Below, in pieces: positions 16,446-25,335 of a DNA stretch of 38,579 nt. Below the pieces are notes generated by a model that was not told the DNA's origin, searched no databases, and was given only the letters and a program-made list of their open reading frames with translations. Numbering within the stretch: the first letter of the stretch is position 1; every line of letters starts with the position of its first letter. The stretch covers positions 1 through 38,579 of the forward strand of contig JAUNJX010000020.1 of NCBI GenBank assembly GCA_030533005.1. Reading direction: 5' to 3'. A program made the position numbers and the translations under genes. The stretch comes from Clostridia bacterium. Lineage in GTDB: Bacteria > Bacillota > Clostridia > Christensenellales > CAG-138.

Positions 16446-18212
16446 TTAAGCACCCCCTCGTTCGTCCGGGGAGAGCGGGATGACGAGCCGTGCGCACACA
16501 TGGCCATCCTCGGTCTCCGCTATCGTCAAGCCGCTGTGCGCGCCGCACAGGAGCTTCAGCCGCCGGTTAACATTCCTGATGCCGATGTGGCTGGATGGCA
16601 GCCTGTCCTCCGGAACGCTTTCTTCATCCCATTCCAACAGCCGCGCAATGGTCTCACGATCGGCGTCGGTCATCGAACCGTCATTTTCGACCTCAAGGAG
16701 CATATTGCTGCCGCTCCTGCGCGCGCTGATCATCAACGACCCCCTTGCGCCGCGCTCGATACCGTGCGCGATCGCGTTTTCCACAATCGGCTGGAGCACC
16801 AGCCGGGGCACCTTACAGCCCAGCAGCTCCGGGTCAAAGCGTTTTTCCACGCGCAGCCTGTCGTGGAAGCGCTCAGAGAGAATGTAGAGATACGCGTCAA
16901 CGTAGCGCAGCTCCTCGGCAAGCGTCACGACCGGGCTGCCGCCCCGGGCGGTAGCGGCCTCCAGCATCGTCGAGAGCGCCTCAATCATGCGCGTGACCCG
17001 CACGTTGCCCTCCATGCGCGCCTCCCAGTTGATGATCTCGAGGGTGTTGTTGAGAAAATGCGGGTTGATCTGGCTTTGCAGCGCCTTGATGCGCGCATCC
17101 TGCAGCGTGAGCTGCTCCTCGTAGCCACGTTCAAACTGTGCCTTGAGTTCGAGGGACATGCTGTTGAAGCTCTCCGCCAGCGAAGCGAATTCCAAGCTGT
17201 TGGGCAGCGGCGAGACGGTGTAGCCGCGCTCGCCTGCGGCAACGTGCGCGCTGGCGTCCACGAGCGCGTTGAGCGGGCGCGTGACATAGCGCGAGAAAGC
17301 CAAAAACACCAGCAGCAGAAGGGGTATGGCCAATATGACGATAATGGGCATGATCTCTGCAAAGCTGGTCAGTTCCTCCGTAATCGTGGTCGCATCCGCG
17401 CGCGCGGCCAGCGAGAGCGCATAGTCATCCGTAGACAATTGCCTGTAAACGTAGTAGGCACCCTCCCCTGCGTGATAGCCCACAGCGCTCCGTTCGCCAA
17501 GCTCCACGCCATCGCCGGCGACCGTGTAGTGAATGCCATCGAGCGCTATGCTCGCGTCGGTAAGCCATACGATGCTCCCTACCGAAGCGAAAAGCATTTC
17601 CTCGTTGCACTCCATGATCACTACCGCGTAAGGGGTAAAGCTGCTGTCGACGATATTGCGCATCAGGTAGATCGCGCCGCCGCGCTCGAAGAACAGCGCA
17701 CGCGTATCCAGTGTCGCAGAAAGCGCCTGCACAGCCGTGTGGGCGTTTCCGAGGTACTGATGCAGGGCGCTGGTTCTATCGCTGCTCGCGTGATTGCTGA
17801 CAAAGTAGATACGGTCGGGATGATCTGTATAGTAAAGCATCACGCTCTTAAAATTCTCGTCATAGCTGTACTTCTGCGACAGATAGCCGCTGACGGTCTC
17901 ATAGAGCCGGACGCTGTTGGCGCTTGCTTGATAATCCGTCCACGCCTTCCTGACAATGCCGTCGTAGTTGATGCCGCGGCAAGCCGCCAGCGCCGAATCG
18001 AGCCTGTGCCCACAGAGAACCAGTGCGTTGTCCGCGTTGGTAGCAAGGGTGCCCTCGATGCGACGCTCCAGGTTGTTGCGTATAAAATAGCCCGACAGCC
18101 CAAGGATGATCAGCACCGGCAGCACCCAGCAGGTGATCAGGATGAGCAGAAGACCCAGCTTTAACGAGTGGCGTCTTTCCCCGCGCGCCTGTTCGCTCCG
18201 CCCCCCGCTCAT
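16446..18212 (-). CDS. YesM-type sensor histidine kinase
   Basis: A 588-residue membrane kinase. A helix at about residues 18-44 and another near 286-308 enclose an extracellular sensor domain of some 240 residues. A HAMP segment follows (SRYVTRPLNALVDASAHVAAGE), then the His-kinase domain with phospho-acceptor His385 in ALQSQINPHFLNNTLE and the N-box QPIVENAIAHGIERG, and late glycine motifs (GIRNVNRRLKLL). Such kinases pair with YesN-like regulators and sense extracellular saccharides or their binding proteins. ATG 18212 overlaps the stop of the phosphohexomutase gene as ATGA, which decides the start. Its partner regulator is not adjacent; the YesN-type protein at 9639-10367 is the best candidate in the window. 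Confidence 0.9.
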   Translation of the reverse strand: MSGGRSEQARGERRHSLKLGLLLILITCWVLPVLIILGLSGYFIRNNLERRIEGTLATNADNALVLCGHRLDSALAACRGINYDGIVRKAWTDYQASANSVRLYETVSGYLSQKYSYDENFKSVMLYYTDHPDRIYFVSNHASSDRTSALHQYLGNAHTAVQALSATLDTRALFFERGGAIYLMRNIVDSSFTPYAVVIMECNEEMLFASVGSIVWLTDASIALDGIHYTVAGDGVELGERSAVGYHAGEGAYYVYRQLSTDDYALSLAARADATTITEELTSFAEIMPIIVILAIPLLLLVFLAFSRYVTRPLNALVDASAHVAAGERGYTVSPLPNSLEFASLAESFNSMSLELKAQFERGYEEQLTLQDARIKALQSQINPHFLNNTLEIINWEARMEGNVRVTRMIEALSTMLEAATARGGSPVVTLAEELRYVDAYLYILSERFHDRLRVEKRFDPELLGCKVPRLVLQPIVENAIAHGIERGARGSLMISARRSGSNMLLEVENDGSMTDADRETIARLLEWDEESVPEDRLPSSHIGIRNVNRRLKLLCGAHSGLTIAETEDGHVCARLVIPLSPDERGGA

Positions 18213-19627
18213 AGGCTCAAAAACTCCCGCCAAAGCGCCACGCATTGAAGGGCGGAGACTTCGTCTGCCATTTCGGCGACAGCGCGCAGGAGCGGCTCCG
18301 TGCCGGAGAAGCGGCATATCACCCAGCCGCCGTTTTCAAAGTACACCTTGCAGCCGTCCTCATAAGAGACGCGTGCGGTGGGAAATGGAAAGTCCGGCCT
18401 CTCCCCGCGCGTAAATACGCGCTCCATGATCTCCGTCTTGCGTTCGGACGTCATGCGCCAGTCCGCGTCGACGCAGAACACCTCTCCGAAGCGATCTGTA
18501 ATCTCACGGTACAGCCCGCTAAGCTTTCTTCCCGTCTTGGCCGACATCTCACACAGCAGGGCTGCTGCGTAAATGCCGTCCTTACCATGTATATGTCCGC
18601 GCACGCTCAGCCCGCCGGAGGACTCGCCGCCGATGATCGCGCCCGTTTCCGCCATGCCGGCAGAGACGTGTTTGAAGCCGACGGGAACCTCGCGGCAAAA
18701 CTGCCCGTAGCCTTCGGCCACGCGATCCAGCAGGTGCGTGGTGGAGTTGTTGCGCACGCACGGTCCGCGCCATCCCCTGTATTCGAGCAGATAGTAGTAT
18801 AGCAGCACAAGGAGCTTGTTCGGATGCAGAAAGCATCCCTGATCGTCAATGACGCCAAGCCTGTCCGCGTCGCCGTCCGTCGCTATGCCCAGATCCAGAC
18901 CGTTTTCCACGACGAACGTGGACAATGCGCGAAGCGTATCCACATTCGGGGCGGGGAGCCTGCCGCCAAAGAGCGCATCGTGCCGTTCGTGTATCACATC
19001 TACCTCGCAGCGGGCAGTCAGCAGGATCGTTTGCAGGCAGGTCTTGCTCACGCCGTACATCGGATCCAGCGCCACGCGCAGCCGCGCCTTCTTGATGGCT
19101 TCCACGTCCACCAAGGAGAGTATGCTGTCAATATACTCGTTGAAGGATGATATCGCGCGGATAAGCCCCAACTCCACGCCCTTTTCGTAGGACATAGCAG
19201 GGATAGGCTCCGCCTCGGCCGCCGCTATGGCGGTCTCAAGCGCATCCGTGACCTCGCGCGTTGCGTCACGCCCGCCGGCGGTGAATATCTTCACGCCGTT
19301 ATAGACGGCCGGGTTGTGGCTCGCCGTGATCGCAAGGCCGTATGGCTTGTCGTGGCTTTGCACGGCGAACATGACCAACGGCGTCGGCGCCTCCCTGTCT
19401 ATGCGCTCGCAGGGCACGCCGCAGCCTGCAAAGACCTCCGCAGCCCAGCGCGAGGCCTCGAGCGAGAGGAAGCGCCGGTCATAGCCGATGACGACGCCCC
19501 TGTCGCCCACGCCCTGTGCACGCATGAGCCGGCACAGACCCGCGCAAAGGAGCTGCACGTTGCCCTTGGTAAAGCCGTCCCCTATAACGGCTCGCCAGCC
19601 GCCGGTGCCAAATACGATCTCAGACAT
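18209..19627 (-). CDS. Phosphohexomutase (phosphoglucomutase/phosphomannomutase/acetylglucosamine type)
   Basis: A 472-residue alpha-D-phosphohexomutase. Motifs in order: active-site serine loop TASHNP (Ser103), metal-binding loop DGDADR (251-256), sugar-binding loop GGESSGG near 338 and phosphate-binding loop RFSGTEP near 445. It interconverts sugar-1- and sugar-6-phosphates. It overlaps the GH94 phosphorylase gene by eight bases and the kinase gene by four. The natural reading is that it converts the sugar-1-phosphate released by the phosphorylase: N-acetylglucosamine-1-phosphate if the substrate is chitobiose, glucose-1-phosphate if it is cellobiose. The divergent NagA gene favours the first. 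Specificity cannot be read from the sequence alone. Confidence 0.9.
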   Translation of the reverse strand: MSEIVFGTGGWRAVIGDGFTKGNVQLLCAGLCRLMRAQGVGDRGVVIGYDRRFLSLEASRWAAEVFAGCGVPCERIDREAPTPLVMFAVQSHDKPYGLAITASHNPAVYNGVKIFTAGGRDATREVTDALETAIAAAEAEPIPAMSYEKGVELGLIRAISSFNEYIDSILSLVDVEAIKKARLRVALDPMYGVSKTCLQTILLTARCEVDVIHERHDALFGGRLPAPNVDTLRALSTFVVENGLDLGIATDGDADRLGVIDDQGCFLHPNKLLVLLYYYLLEYRGWRGPCVRNNSTTHLLDRVAEGYGQFCREVPVGFKHVSAGMAETGAIIGGESSGGLSVRGHIHGKDGIYAAALLCEMSAKTGRKLSGLYREITDRFGEVFCVDADWRMTSERKTEIMERVFTRGERPDFPFPTARVSYEDGCKVYFENGGWVICRFSGTEPLLRAVAEMADEVSALQCVALWREFLSL

Positions 19628-22022
19628 GATCTTCCCCCATCTCTATTTCCACCCGGCAGCTTTCCCCTTCGCCAAGGGGCGGGATACAGGCTGCCTCCTT
19701 GCCGTCTATCCGTATGCGCTTTACGCCGCTGCTCACGCCGTCGGGATTGCTAACATGAATATCATAGCATGCGCCGCGCCAGACGCGCTTGACCGAGAAC
19801 GCCCGCCACGAAGCCGGAACGCAGGGATCGACCGTGAGCCGGTCAAAATCCGGCCGCACGCCGAGGATGTACTGCGTCGCGGCGAAATAGGACCAGCCGG
19901 CGGAGCCTGTCATGAAAGGATGCCGCGCACGCCCGAAGGCCGGGTGCGAAGGACCAACGACAAACTGGCAGTAGGTGTACGGCTCAGCCTGCCGCGTTTC
20001 TATCCTGTCATTTTGGTTATAGGGGGAAAGCGCATCGTAGAACTTCATCGCCAGCGCCCCGTCGCCCGCGATGCAGGCCGCGCACCAAGCCCACGGATTG
20101 GGGTGGGAGAATATGGCGCCGTTTTCCTTCAGACCCGGATAGACCCGTGTTACAAAGCCTATGCCATCATCGGTTTTCGTGTATGGCGGGGCGTTGAGCA
20201 CAAGGCCGAAGGGCGTGTAGAGGTATTCGTCTATCGCTTGCAGCGCCAGCCGTGCGCGTTCGCCCGTTGCGACGCCGGAAAGGACGGCCCATGCGTTGCT
20301 CTCAAGGTGCACCCTGCCCTCTGCGTCGCTTTTCGTGCCTATGCGCCGCCCGTCGGCGGTTATGCCACGGATATACCACGCGCCGTCCCAAAGCACATCC
20401 TCACAGACGCGGCGGACGTTTTCGGCCATATCGGCATAGCGCCGCGCGTCGTCATTGCGGCCGAGCTTCTTTGCAAGCGGAATAAACTGGCGCAGCGCCC
20501 AGTGATGAAGGAAGCTGACCATGGCGCTCTCGCCGCCGCCGAGGTTGAGGCAGTCGTTCCAATCCGCCCGCAGACCCTTGCATACGCCGTGCGCGCCTAC
20601 CTGCCTTCCGGAAAAATCGAGTATGCGGCACAGGTGCTCGTAGACCGTGCCCTCGCCGCCCTCGGCATAGCCTATGACCGCATCGGCGAAATCCAGCGCA
20701 CCCGTTTCCTTTATATAATTGACCACCGCCGCAACGAGCCACAGCGCATCGTCGGAGCAGACGTCTTGGATGCCGTGTATAACGCTGCTGCGTTCCGGCA
20801 TGGGAACCACCGTGGGCGACTTGAAGCTCTGCGGCTTGACGCCCGGCTCGAACCAGCGCGGTTCAAACAGGTGCAGGCCGTAGCCCTCGCCCGTGAGAGC
20901 GCGCAGAAGCTCCACGAGGCGGCTTCGGCATTTATCTGGATTGCTGTGCGGCACGCACATCGCATCCTGCGCCGTGTCCCTGTAGCCAAGACCCGTACGC
21001 CCGCCGACCTCGATAAAGGAGGAGAAGCGTGAGAACATGACGTTGATCTCGCTTTGGTACAGCGTCCAGATGTTGATTAGCTCGTTCATCCCGGCGTTGG
21101 GCGTGGCGACCTGAAGCTTATCGAGCTTTGCATCCCAGAACCGGCGCAGCTTTTCAAGCTGCGCGTCGGCAGCTTCCCAAGAGGCGTATTTCTCCCGCAT
21201 AAGCCGGGCGTTTTCCTGCCCGCCCTCGCCGAGCAAAAAGACCAGACGCGCCTCCTCGCCCGGCGCAAGGCTGATCCGCCTGTGCAGCCCGCAGCAGTGA
21301 TTGCCGCCGTCCTCGCTGCTGCCGGCACAACACCCGCGCTCCACAGCGATGGGGTTCCTCTCTGTCCTGTAATAGCCAATGAAAGCGTCGCGCACGCAGT
21401 CAAAGCTGTCGGGATCGAAGCTTGCGGTAAAAAACTGCCTGCTGTCTTCTTCATAGTGCAGCTCGTATTCTATTACGCCGTCAATATATCGTGATCCGGC
21501 GGCGTAAAGGCTCATTTGGAAGTTGCGGTTGTCCATGTCTATCTGGTGGAAGGACAGCTCGCAGTAGCTGAACACCGATAGGCTGCGCGGCGTGTCGCCT
21601 TCGTTTTTTATCCGCACATACCATAGCTCCACCGGATCGTCCTGCGCGACGAACAGCGTCTGCTCGGCGCGTATGCCCCGGTAGCCGCAGAGATAGCGGC
21701 TGTAACCCAGCCCGTGGCGGCAGGCGTACGCGGCCGCTTCCAGGGGCTTGCCCACAGGCTGCCAGCTCACCGACCAGTAATCGCCGTCCGCGTCATCGCG
21801 CAGGTAGATATAGTGCCCCGGAAAATCCATGGGCACGCCGTTTGCGCGAAAGCGAGTTATCCTATGGTACTCGCTTGCGCCGCAGAACAGATATCCCCCC
21901 GCCGTTTGGTTAAAAACGCCGCACATATCCTGCGTGCCGATGTAGTTCGTCCATGATACGGGCGTATCCACCCGTTCGATAACATACTCTCTCTTATCGC
22001 TGTCAAAGTATCCAAAGCGCAT
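19620..22022 (-). CDS. GH94 disaccharide phosphorylase, probably N,N'-diacetylchitobiose phosphorylase
   Basis: An 800-residue glycoside hydrolase family 94 protein, the same length as known chitobiose phosphorylases (about 801). It opens with MRFGYFDSDKREYVI, typical of the family, has GGRTGLGYRDTAQD near 340 and the catalytic-acid block RADWNDCLN (Asp490 as the likely proton donor), and ends with the GSAGW(S)Y...ILGVRPDFD pattern. It would split a beta-linked disaccharide with phosphate into a sugar-1-phosphate and a free sugar. A cellobiose or laminaribiose enzyme remains possible; the divergent kinase and NagA argue for chitobiose. ATG 22022 was chosen over GTG 22031 because AAGGAG is too close to the GTG and family members begin at this Met. 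First gene of the minus-strand operon. Confidence 0.88.
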   Translation of the reverse strand: MRFGYFDSDKREYVIERVDTPVSWTNYIGTQDMCGVFNQTAGGYLFCGASEYHRITRFRANGVPMDFPGHYIYLRDDADGDYWSVSWQPVGKPLEAAAYACRHGLGYSRYLCGYRGIRAEQTLFVAQDDPVELWYVRIKNEGDTPRSLSVFSYCELSFHQIDMDNRNFQMSLYAAGSRYIDGVIEYELHYEEDSRQFFTASFDPDSFDCVRDAFIGYYRTERNPIAVERGCCAGSSEDGGNHCCGLHRRISLAPGEEARLVFLLGEGGQENARLMREKYASWEAADAQLEKLRRFWDAKLDKLQVATPNAGMNELINIWTLYQSEINVMFSRFSSFIEVGGRTGLGYRDTAQDAMCVPHSNPDKCRSRLVELLRALTGEGYGLHLFEPRWFEPGVKPQSFKSPTVVPMPERSSVIHGIQDVCSDDALWLVAAVVNYIKETGALDFADAVIGYAEGGEGTVYEHLCRILDFSGRQVGAHGVCKGLRADWNDCLNLGGGESAMVSFLHHWALRQFIPLAKKLGRNDDARRYADMAENVRRVCEDVLWDGAWYIRGITADGRRIGTKSDAEGRVHLESNAWAVLSGVATGERARLALQAIDEYLYTPFGLVLNAPPYTKTDDGIGFVTRVYPGLKENGAIFSHPNPWAWCAACIAGDGALAMKFYDALSPYNQNDRIETRQAEPYTYCQFVVGPSHPAFGRARHPFMTGSAGWSYFAATQYILGVRPDFDRLTVDPCVPASWRAFSVKRVWRGACYDIHVSNPDGVSSGVKRIRIDGKEAACIPPLGEGESCRVEIEMGEDHV

Positions 22023-22064
22023 GGCGCTCACGCTCCTTCTTACCGCAATATTGACTTTTATGTT

Positions 22065-22092
22065 ATGATATCATAGCGTGACGGCTCTGCAA
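22065..22092 (-). promoter_or_regulatory. Promoter and palindrome upstream of the GH94 operon
   Basis: Minus strand: TTGCAG (22087-22092), 16-bp spacer, TATCAT (22065-22070). The -10 sits inside the perfect 12-bp palindrome TATGATATCATA (22064-22075), a possible operator. Confidence 0.45.
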
Positions 22093-22181
22093 AGTGACGT
22101 GGATGGCAAGATTGGCATCTCCTTGTCAGGAGAAAGCCGCACAGCCTACCAACCAGAGTCAAAATTGCACAGGGCAGTCCG

Positions 22182-22210
22182 TTCAATACGCTTTATAAAA
22201 AGGCTATAAT
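22182..22210 (+). promoter_or_regulatory. Promoter of the sugar kinase-nagA operon
   Basis: Plus strand: TTCAAT (22182-22187), 17-bp spacer, perfect TATAAT (22205-22210). The leader to the ATG at 22306 is about 90 bases. The remaining divergent gap (22093-22181) holds nothing recognisable. Confidence 0.6.
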
Positions 22211-22305
22211 GGGCGCAAGCACCCTGACAGCGGACAGGAAAACCGTTGCCGTGCCATTGGGGCGGGTTTTCAGGCGCACGGTAAGCTTAAAGTTAAGGAG
22301 GCTCC

Positions 22306-23679
22306 ATGCAATACCTTGGCATTTCATTCCAATTCAAAAACCAGCCCTTGCTGGATCCGGATTTCATACCCTTCGGCGTTTGGGCGCAGGCCTATCTCAA
22401 AGGCGCAGACGAGCCCTTCCGCATTGCAGTGGAACGGGATCACGGCCTTATATCCGTTTACGAGACACGGCTGCGGGGCAGGGGCTTTGAAGCGGCCAAC
22501 TACCGCTATGCCGAACGAATGGTCAAGCTGCTCCTTTGGAGCGTCGGCGGCCACAAGGTATATCTAAACGGAAACCAAGACGTTATCGCCAAGATACGGG
22601 CGGCATACGCCCCCACCGGAGAAAGAGCCTTTGACGCCGGCTTCATGCGGGACGTTTACGAGCGCCCTCTTAAGATCGTTAGCTGTGACGATGCCGCCTT
22701 CCCCCGTGCCAACGAGCGTACCCTGCATGTGGGCGGCCACACCAACGGCTGCAGGATAGGTTTTGACGCGGGCGGCTCCGACCGAAAGGTCTCCGCGGTG
22801 ATCGACGGGAAAACCGTCTATTCCGAGGAAGTGGTGTGGCACCCGAAAACCAGCGAGGATCCCCAATACCAGTACGACGGCATCGTGGCGGCCTTCCAAG
22901 CGGCGGCCGCCAAGCTGCCGCGGGTGGATGGCATCGGCGTTTCCTCCGCCGGCGTGTTCATCGGCAACGCGCCCATGGTGTCCTCCCTGTTCATCAAAGT
23001 CCCCAAGGAGCGGCGGGAGGAGGTAAAGACGATTTACGACCGTGCCGCCATGGAGATCGGCAATGTGCCCATCGTTGTCGCCAACGACGGCGACGTGACG
23101 GCGCTGGCGGGCAGCATGAGCTTGGGTCGGGGCTGCGTGATGGGTCTAGCCATGGGCACAAGCGAGGCCGTAGGCTATGTGGATCAAGCCGGTAACATTT
23201 TAGGCTGGTTCAACGAGCTGGCCTTCGCCCCGGTGGATCTATATGAAAGCGCCGCACGGGACGAATGGTCCACGGACGCGGGCGTGGGCTGCAAGTATTT
23301 TTCTCAGGATGCAGTGATTCGGCTCGCCCCCGCCGCGGGTATCGCCCTAAGTGACAAGCTGACCTTGGCTGAAAAGTTGAAGGAAGTGCAAAAGCTGGCG
23401 GAAAGCGGCCATGCGCCAGCCTTGGATATATTCCGTACCATCGGCGTATATCTGGCGCATACGCTGTGCCTTTATGAGACGCTCTACGACATTCGCAGCC
23501 TGCTCGTGCTTGGCCGGGTAGCCTCCGGCACAGGCGGAGACTTGATCGTTTCGGAATGTCGCCGGGTGCTGCGGGAGGAATATCCCGCACTAAACGAAAA
23601 GCTCACGGTAACGCTGCCTGATGAAAAATTTCGCAGGGTGGGTCAGGCCATGGCCGCCGCAAGCCTGCCGGAGGTGTAA
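22306..23679 (+). CDS. Two-domain sugar kinase-like ASKHA protein (ROK-related), probable N-acetylglucosamine kinase
   Basis: A 457-residue protein. Residues 1 to about 145 form an N-terminal domain I do not recognise (QYLGISFQFKNQPLLDPDFIPFG). From about residue 148 an actin/hexokinase-fold begins with the phosphate-1 loop IGFDAGGSDRKVSAVIDG; GIGVSSAGVFIG near 207 and the ANDGDVTALAGSMSLGRG block near 262 match sugar kinases, and a phosphate-2-like GLAMGTSEAVGYVD follows. The ROK zinc motif (CxxGCxGC) is not seen. Directly upstream of NagA and divergent from a GH94 phosphorylase, it is well placed to phosphorylate the free N-acetylglucosamine. RBS AAGGAGG precedes ATG 22306. Function inferred mainly from context. 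Confidence 0.72.
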   Translation: MQYLGISFQFKNQPLLDPDFIPFGVWAQAYLKGADEPFRIAVERDHGLISVYETRLRGRGFEAANYRYAERMVKLLLWSVGGHKVYLNGNQDVIAKIRAAYAPTGERAFDAGFMRDVYERPLKIVSCDDAAFPRANERTLHVGGHTNGCRIGFDAGGSDRKVSAVIDGKTVYSEEVVWHPKTSEDPQYQYDGIVAAFQAAAAKLPRVDGIGVSSAGVFIGNAPMVSSLFIKVPKERREEVKTIYDRAAMEIGNVPIVVANDGDVTALAGSMSLGRGCVMGLAMGTSEAVGYVDQAGNILGWFNELAFAPVDLYESAARDEWSTDAGVGCKYFSQDAVIRLAPAAGIALSDKLTLAEKLKEVQKLAESGHAPALDIFRTIGVYLAHTLCLYETLYDIRSLLVLGRVASGTGGDLIVSECRRVLREEYPALNEKLTVTLPDEKFRRVGQAMAAASLPEV

Positions 23680-23683
23680 AAAG

Positions 23684-24811
23684 ATGCTATATAAAAACGC
23701 GCATATCTTTGTTGACGACGGGTTCATCCATGGCAGCTTTCGTGTAGAAGGGAGCCGGTTCGCCCAGATCCTCCCCTCCGTTCCGCAGGAGGACGGGCTG
23801 GATCTAAACGGCGCATACGTCATACCGGGGCTGGTGGATATCCACAGCCACGGCAATTCCGGCGCAGATTTCTCCGATGGGGAGTATGCGGGGCTGTCGC
23901 GGATGGCCGCCTATTTTGCACGGCATGGCGTCACCAGCTTTGCGCCCGCCTCTATGACCCTGCCCTACGATGTGCTGCAAGCCGCCTTCCGCACCGCTGT
24001 GGCATTTCACAAGGCAAGCCCCACGGGCAGCGCCCGCCTCATGGGCGTCAATATGGAAGGTCCCTTTTTCTCCGAAAAGAAAAAAGGCGGGCAAAACGGC
24101 CGCTATCTGCGTCTGCCGGATTTCCCTGCCTTTGAAAAGCTCTATCAAGCCGCCGAAGGTCTTGTGCGCATTGTCGATCTGGCGGCGGAATTGCCCGGTG
24201 CGGTGGAATTCGCTGCCCGAGCCAGCACGCTTTGCACCGTTTCCATCGCCCATACCGACGCCACTTATGAGGAAGCAAGGGCTGTTTTTGAAGCCGGCGC
24301 CACGCACCTGACCCACCTGTTCAACGCCATGCCCCCCATCCATCACCGTCATCCCGGCCCCATCGGCGCGGCAAGCGAACGGGCGGATGTGATCGCAGAG
24401 CTGATATGCGACGGTCATCACAGCCACGCAAGCGCCGTGCGCATGGCCTTCAAGCTGTTCCCCGGCCGTATCTGCCTGATCTCCGATTCGGCCCGTTGCT
24501 GTGGCATGCCCGATGGGCAGTATAGTCTGGGCGGTCAGGACGTGTTTTTGCGCGACGGCCTCGTTACGCTATCAAACGGCACCCTCGCCGGCTCCGCCGC
24601 CAACCTTTATGACTGCATGCTGAACGCTATCGCCTTCGGCATACCCAAGGAGCAGGCCATCCTCTCCGCCACCCGCATCCCTGCAAAAGAAATCGGCGCG
24701 GACAGGGAGATCGGCTCTATAGAAGCGGGAAAGCGGGCGGACTTTATCCTTTGCGACGAAGCGCTTACGCGAAAGGCCGTTTATATGGATGGCACGCCGC
24801 TTGGTCTTTAA
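23684..24811 (+). CDS. nagA: N-acetylglucosamine-6-phosphate deacetylase
   Basis: A 375-residue amidohydrolase of the NagA family, normal length. It shows the N-terminal beta-sandwich strand, then VIPGLVDIHSHGNSGADFSDG (metal-type HSHG, residues 46-66), VNMEGPFFSEKKKGGQN near 125 (Glu metal ligand), SIAHTDATYEEA near 188, THLFNAMPPIHHRHPG near 210, CDGHHSHASAVRMAF near 240 and the catalytic Asp in ISDSARCCGMPDG near 269. It removes acetate from GlcNAc-6-phosphate to give glucosamine-6-phosphate. The start lies four bp after the kinase stop with GGAGG upstream. NagB (deaminase) is not in the window. The stop codon overlaps that of the convergent GNAT gene. Confidence 0.92.
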   Translation: MLYKNAHIFVDDGFIHGSFRVEGSRFAQILPSVPQEDGLDLNGAYVIPGLVDIHSHGNSGADFSDGEYAGLSRMAAYFARHGVTSFAPASMTLPYDVLQAAFRTAVAFHKASPTGSARLMGVNMEGPFFSEKKKGGQNGRYLRLPDFPAFEKLYQAAEGLVRIVDLAAELPGAVEFAARASTLCTVSIAHTDATYEEARAVFEAGATHLTHLFNAMPPIHHRHPGPIGAASERADVIAELICDGHHSHASAVRMAFKLFPGRICLISDSARCCGMPDGQYSLGGQDVFLRDGLVTLSNGTLAGSAANLYDCMLNAIAFGIPKEQAILSATRIPAKEIGADREIGSIEAGKRADFILCDEALTRKAVYMDGTPLGL

Positions 24812-25335
24812 AAGACGTCTTTCATCACATGATGATCCAGGTAGTGCTTGAACGCATCATACGCGGCCTGCGTGATGCCTGCCGGGTAGGACATCACCAC
24901 AAGATCGTGCCCGGCATTTCCCTTGTGGTAAGGCGGGTGTACATGCGGATAGGGATTCTCGATAAACCCGTTTCTCTCGTAAAACCCTTTTCTGTGAACG
25001 GAAAGCGCATCAACAGGGGGATCGATCTCAAGAATAACGGTCTTGTTATTTTGGCCAAGAAGCTCCAACGCCCTCTGTCCGTAGCTTTTATTTCGCATCT
25101 CAGGCAGAATGCAGAAATGCTCTACATAGATAAAGCTCCCCGCATCCCAATATAAAATCAGGCCAACAAAGACGCCTTCGTCATAAATCAAGCTAAAGCA
25201 ATACTCGTCATCGTTCAATATTTGCGTTTGAGAAATCGGCTCTCTTTGTTCGTGAGAGGGAAAGCTGATACGGTATAGTTCCAACGCATTATCATACATT
25301 GGGTGTTCTATATTGGATAGGCGTTCAAATCGCAT
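24808..25335 (-). CDS. GNAT-family N-acetyltransferase
   Basis: A 175-residue acetyltransferase fold: central strands SFIYVEHFCILPEMRNKSYGQRALELLGQ carry the acetyl-CoA loop (here R-N-K-S-Y-G in place of the usual Q/R-x-x-G-x-G/A), followed by VILEIDPP and the late RKGFYERNGFIEN block typical of this fold. The acceptor substrate is unknown. Its ATG at 25335 is directly next to the stop of the second GNAT gene, so the two form one unit. The stop overlaps the nagA stop on the opposite strand by four bases. Base composition is visibly richer in A and T than the flanking genes, which hints at separate acquisition. Confidence 0.85.
   Translation of the reverse strand: MRFERLSNIEHPMYDNALELYRISFPSHEQREPISQTQILNDDEYCFSLIYDEGVFVGLILYWDAGSFIYVEHFCILPEMRNKSYGQRALELLGQNNKTVILEIDPPVDALSVHRKGFYERNGFIENPYPHVHPPYHKGNAGHDLVVMSYPAGITQAAYDAFKHYLDHHVMKDVF

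Noticed and set aside
16320..18164. Open plus-strand frame of about 600 codons opposite the YesM kinase
   Set aside because: It is antisense to a kinase with all its motifs and shows no domain, start signal or hydrophobic pattern of its own.
19488..21032. Long plus-strand frame opposite the GH94 and mutase genes
   Set aside because: Crosses the junction of two real genes in antisense; no recognisable motif.
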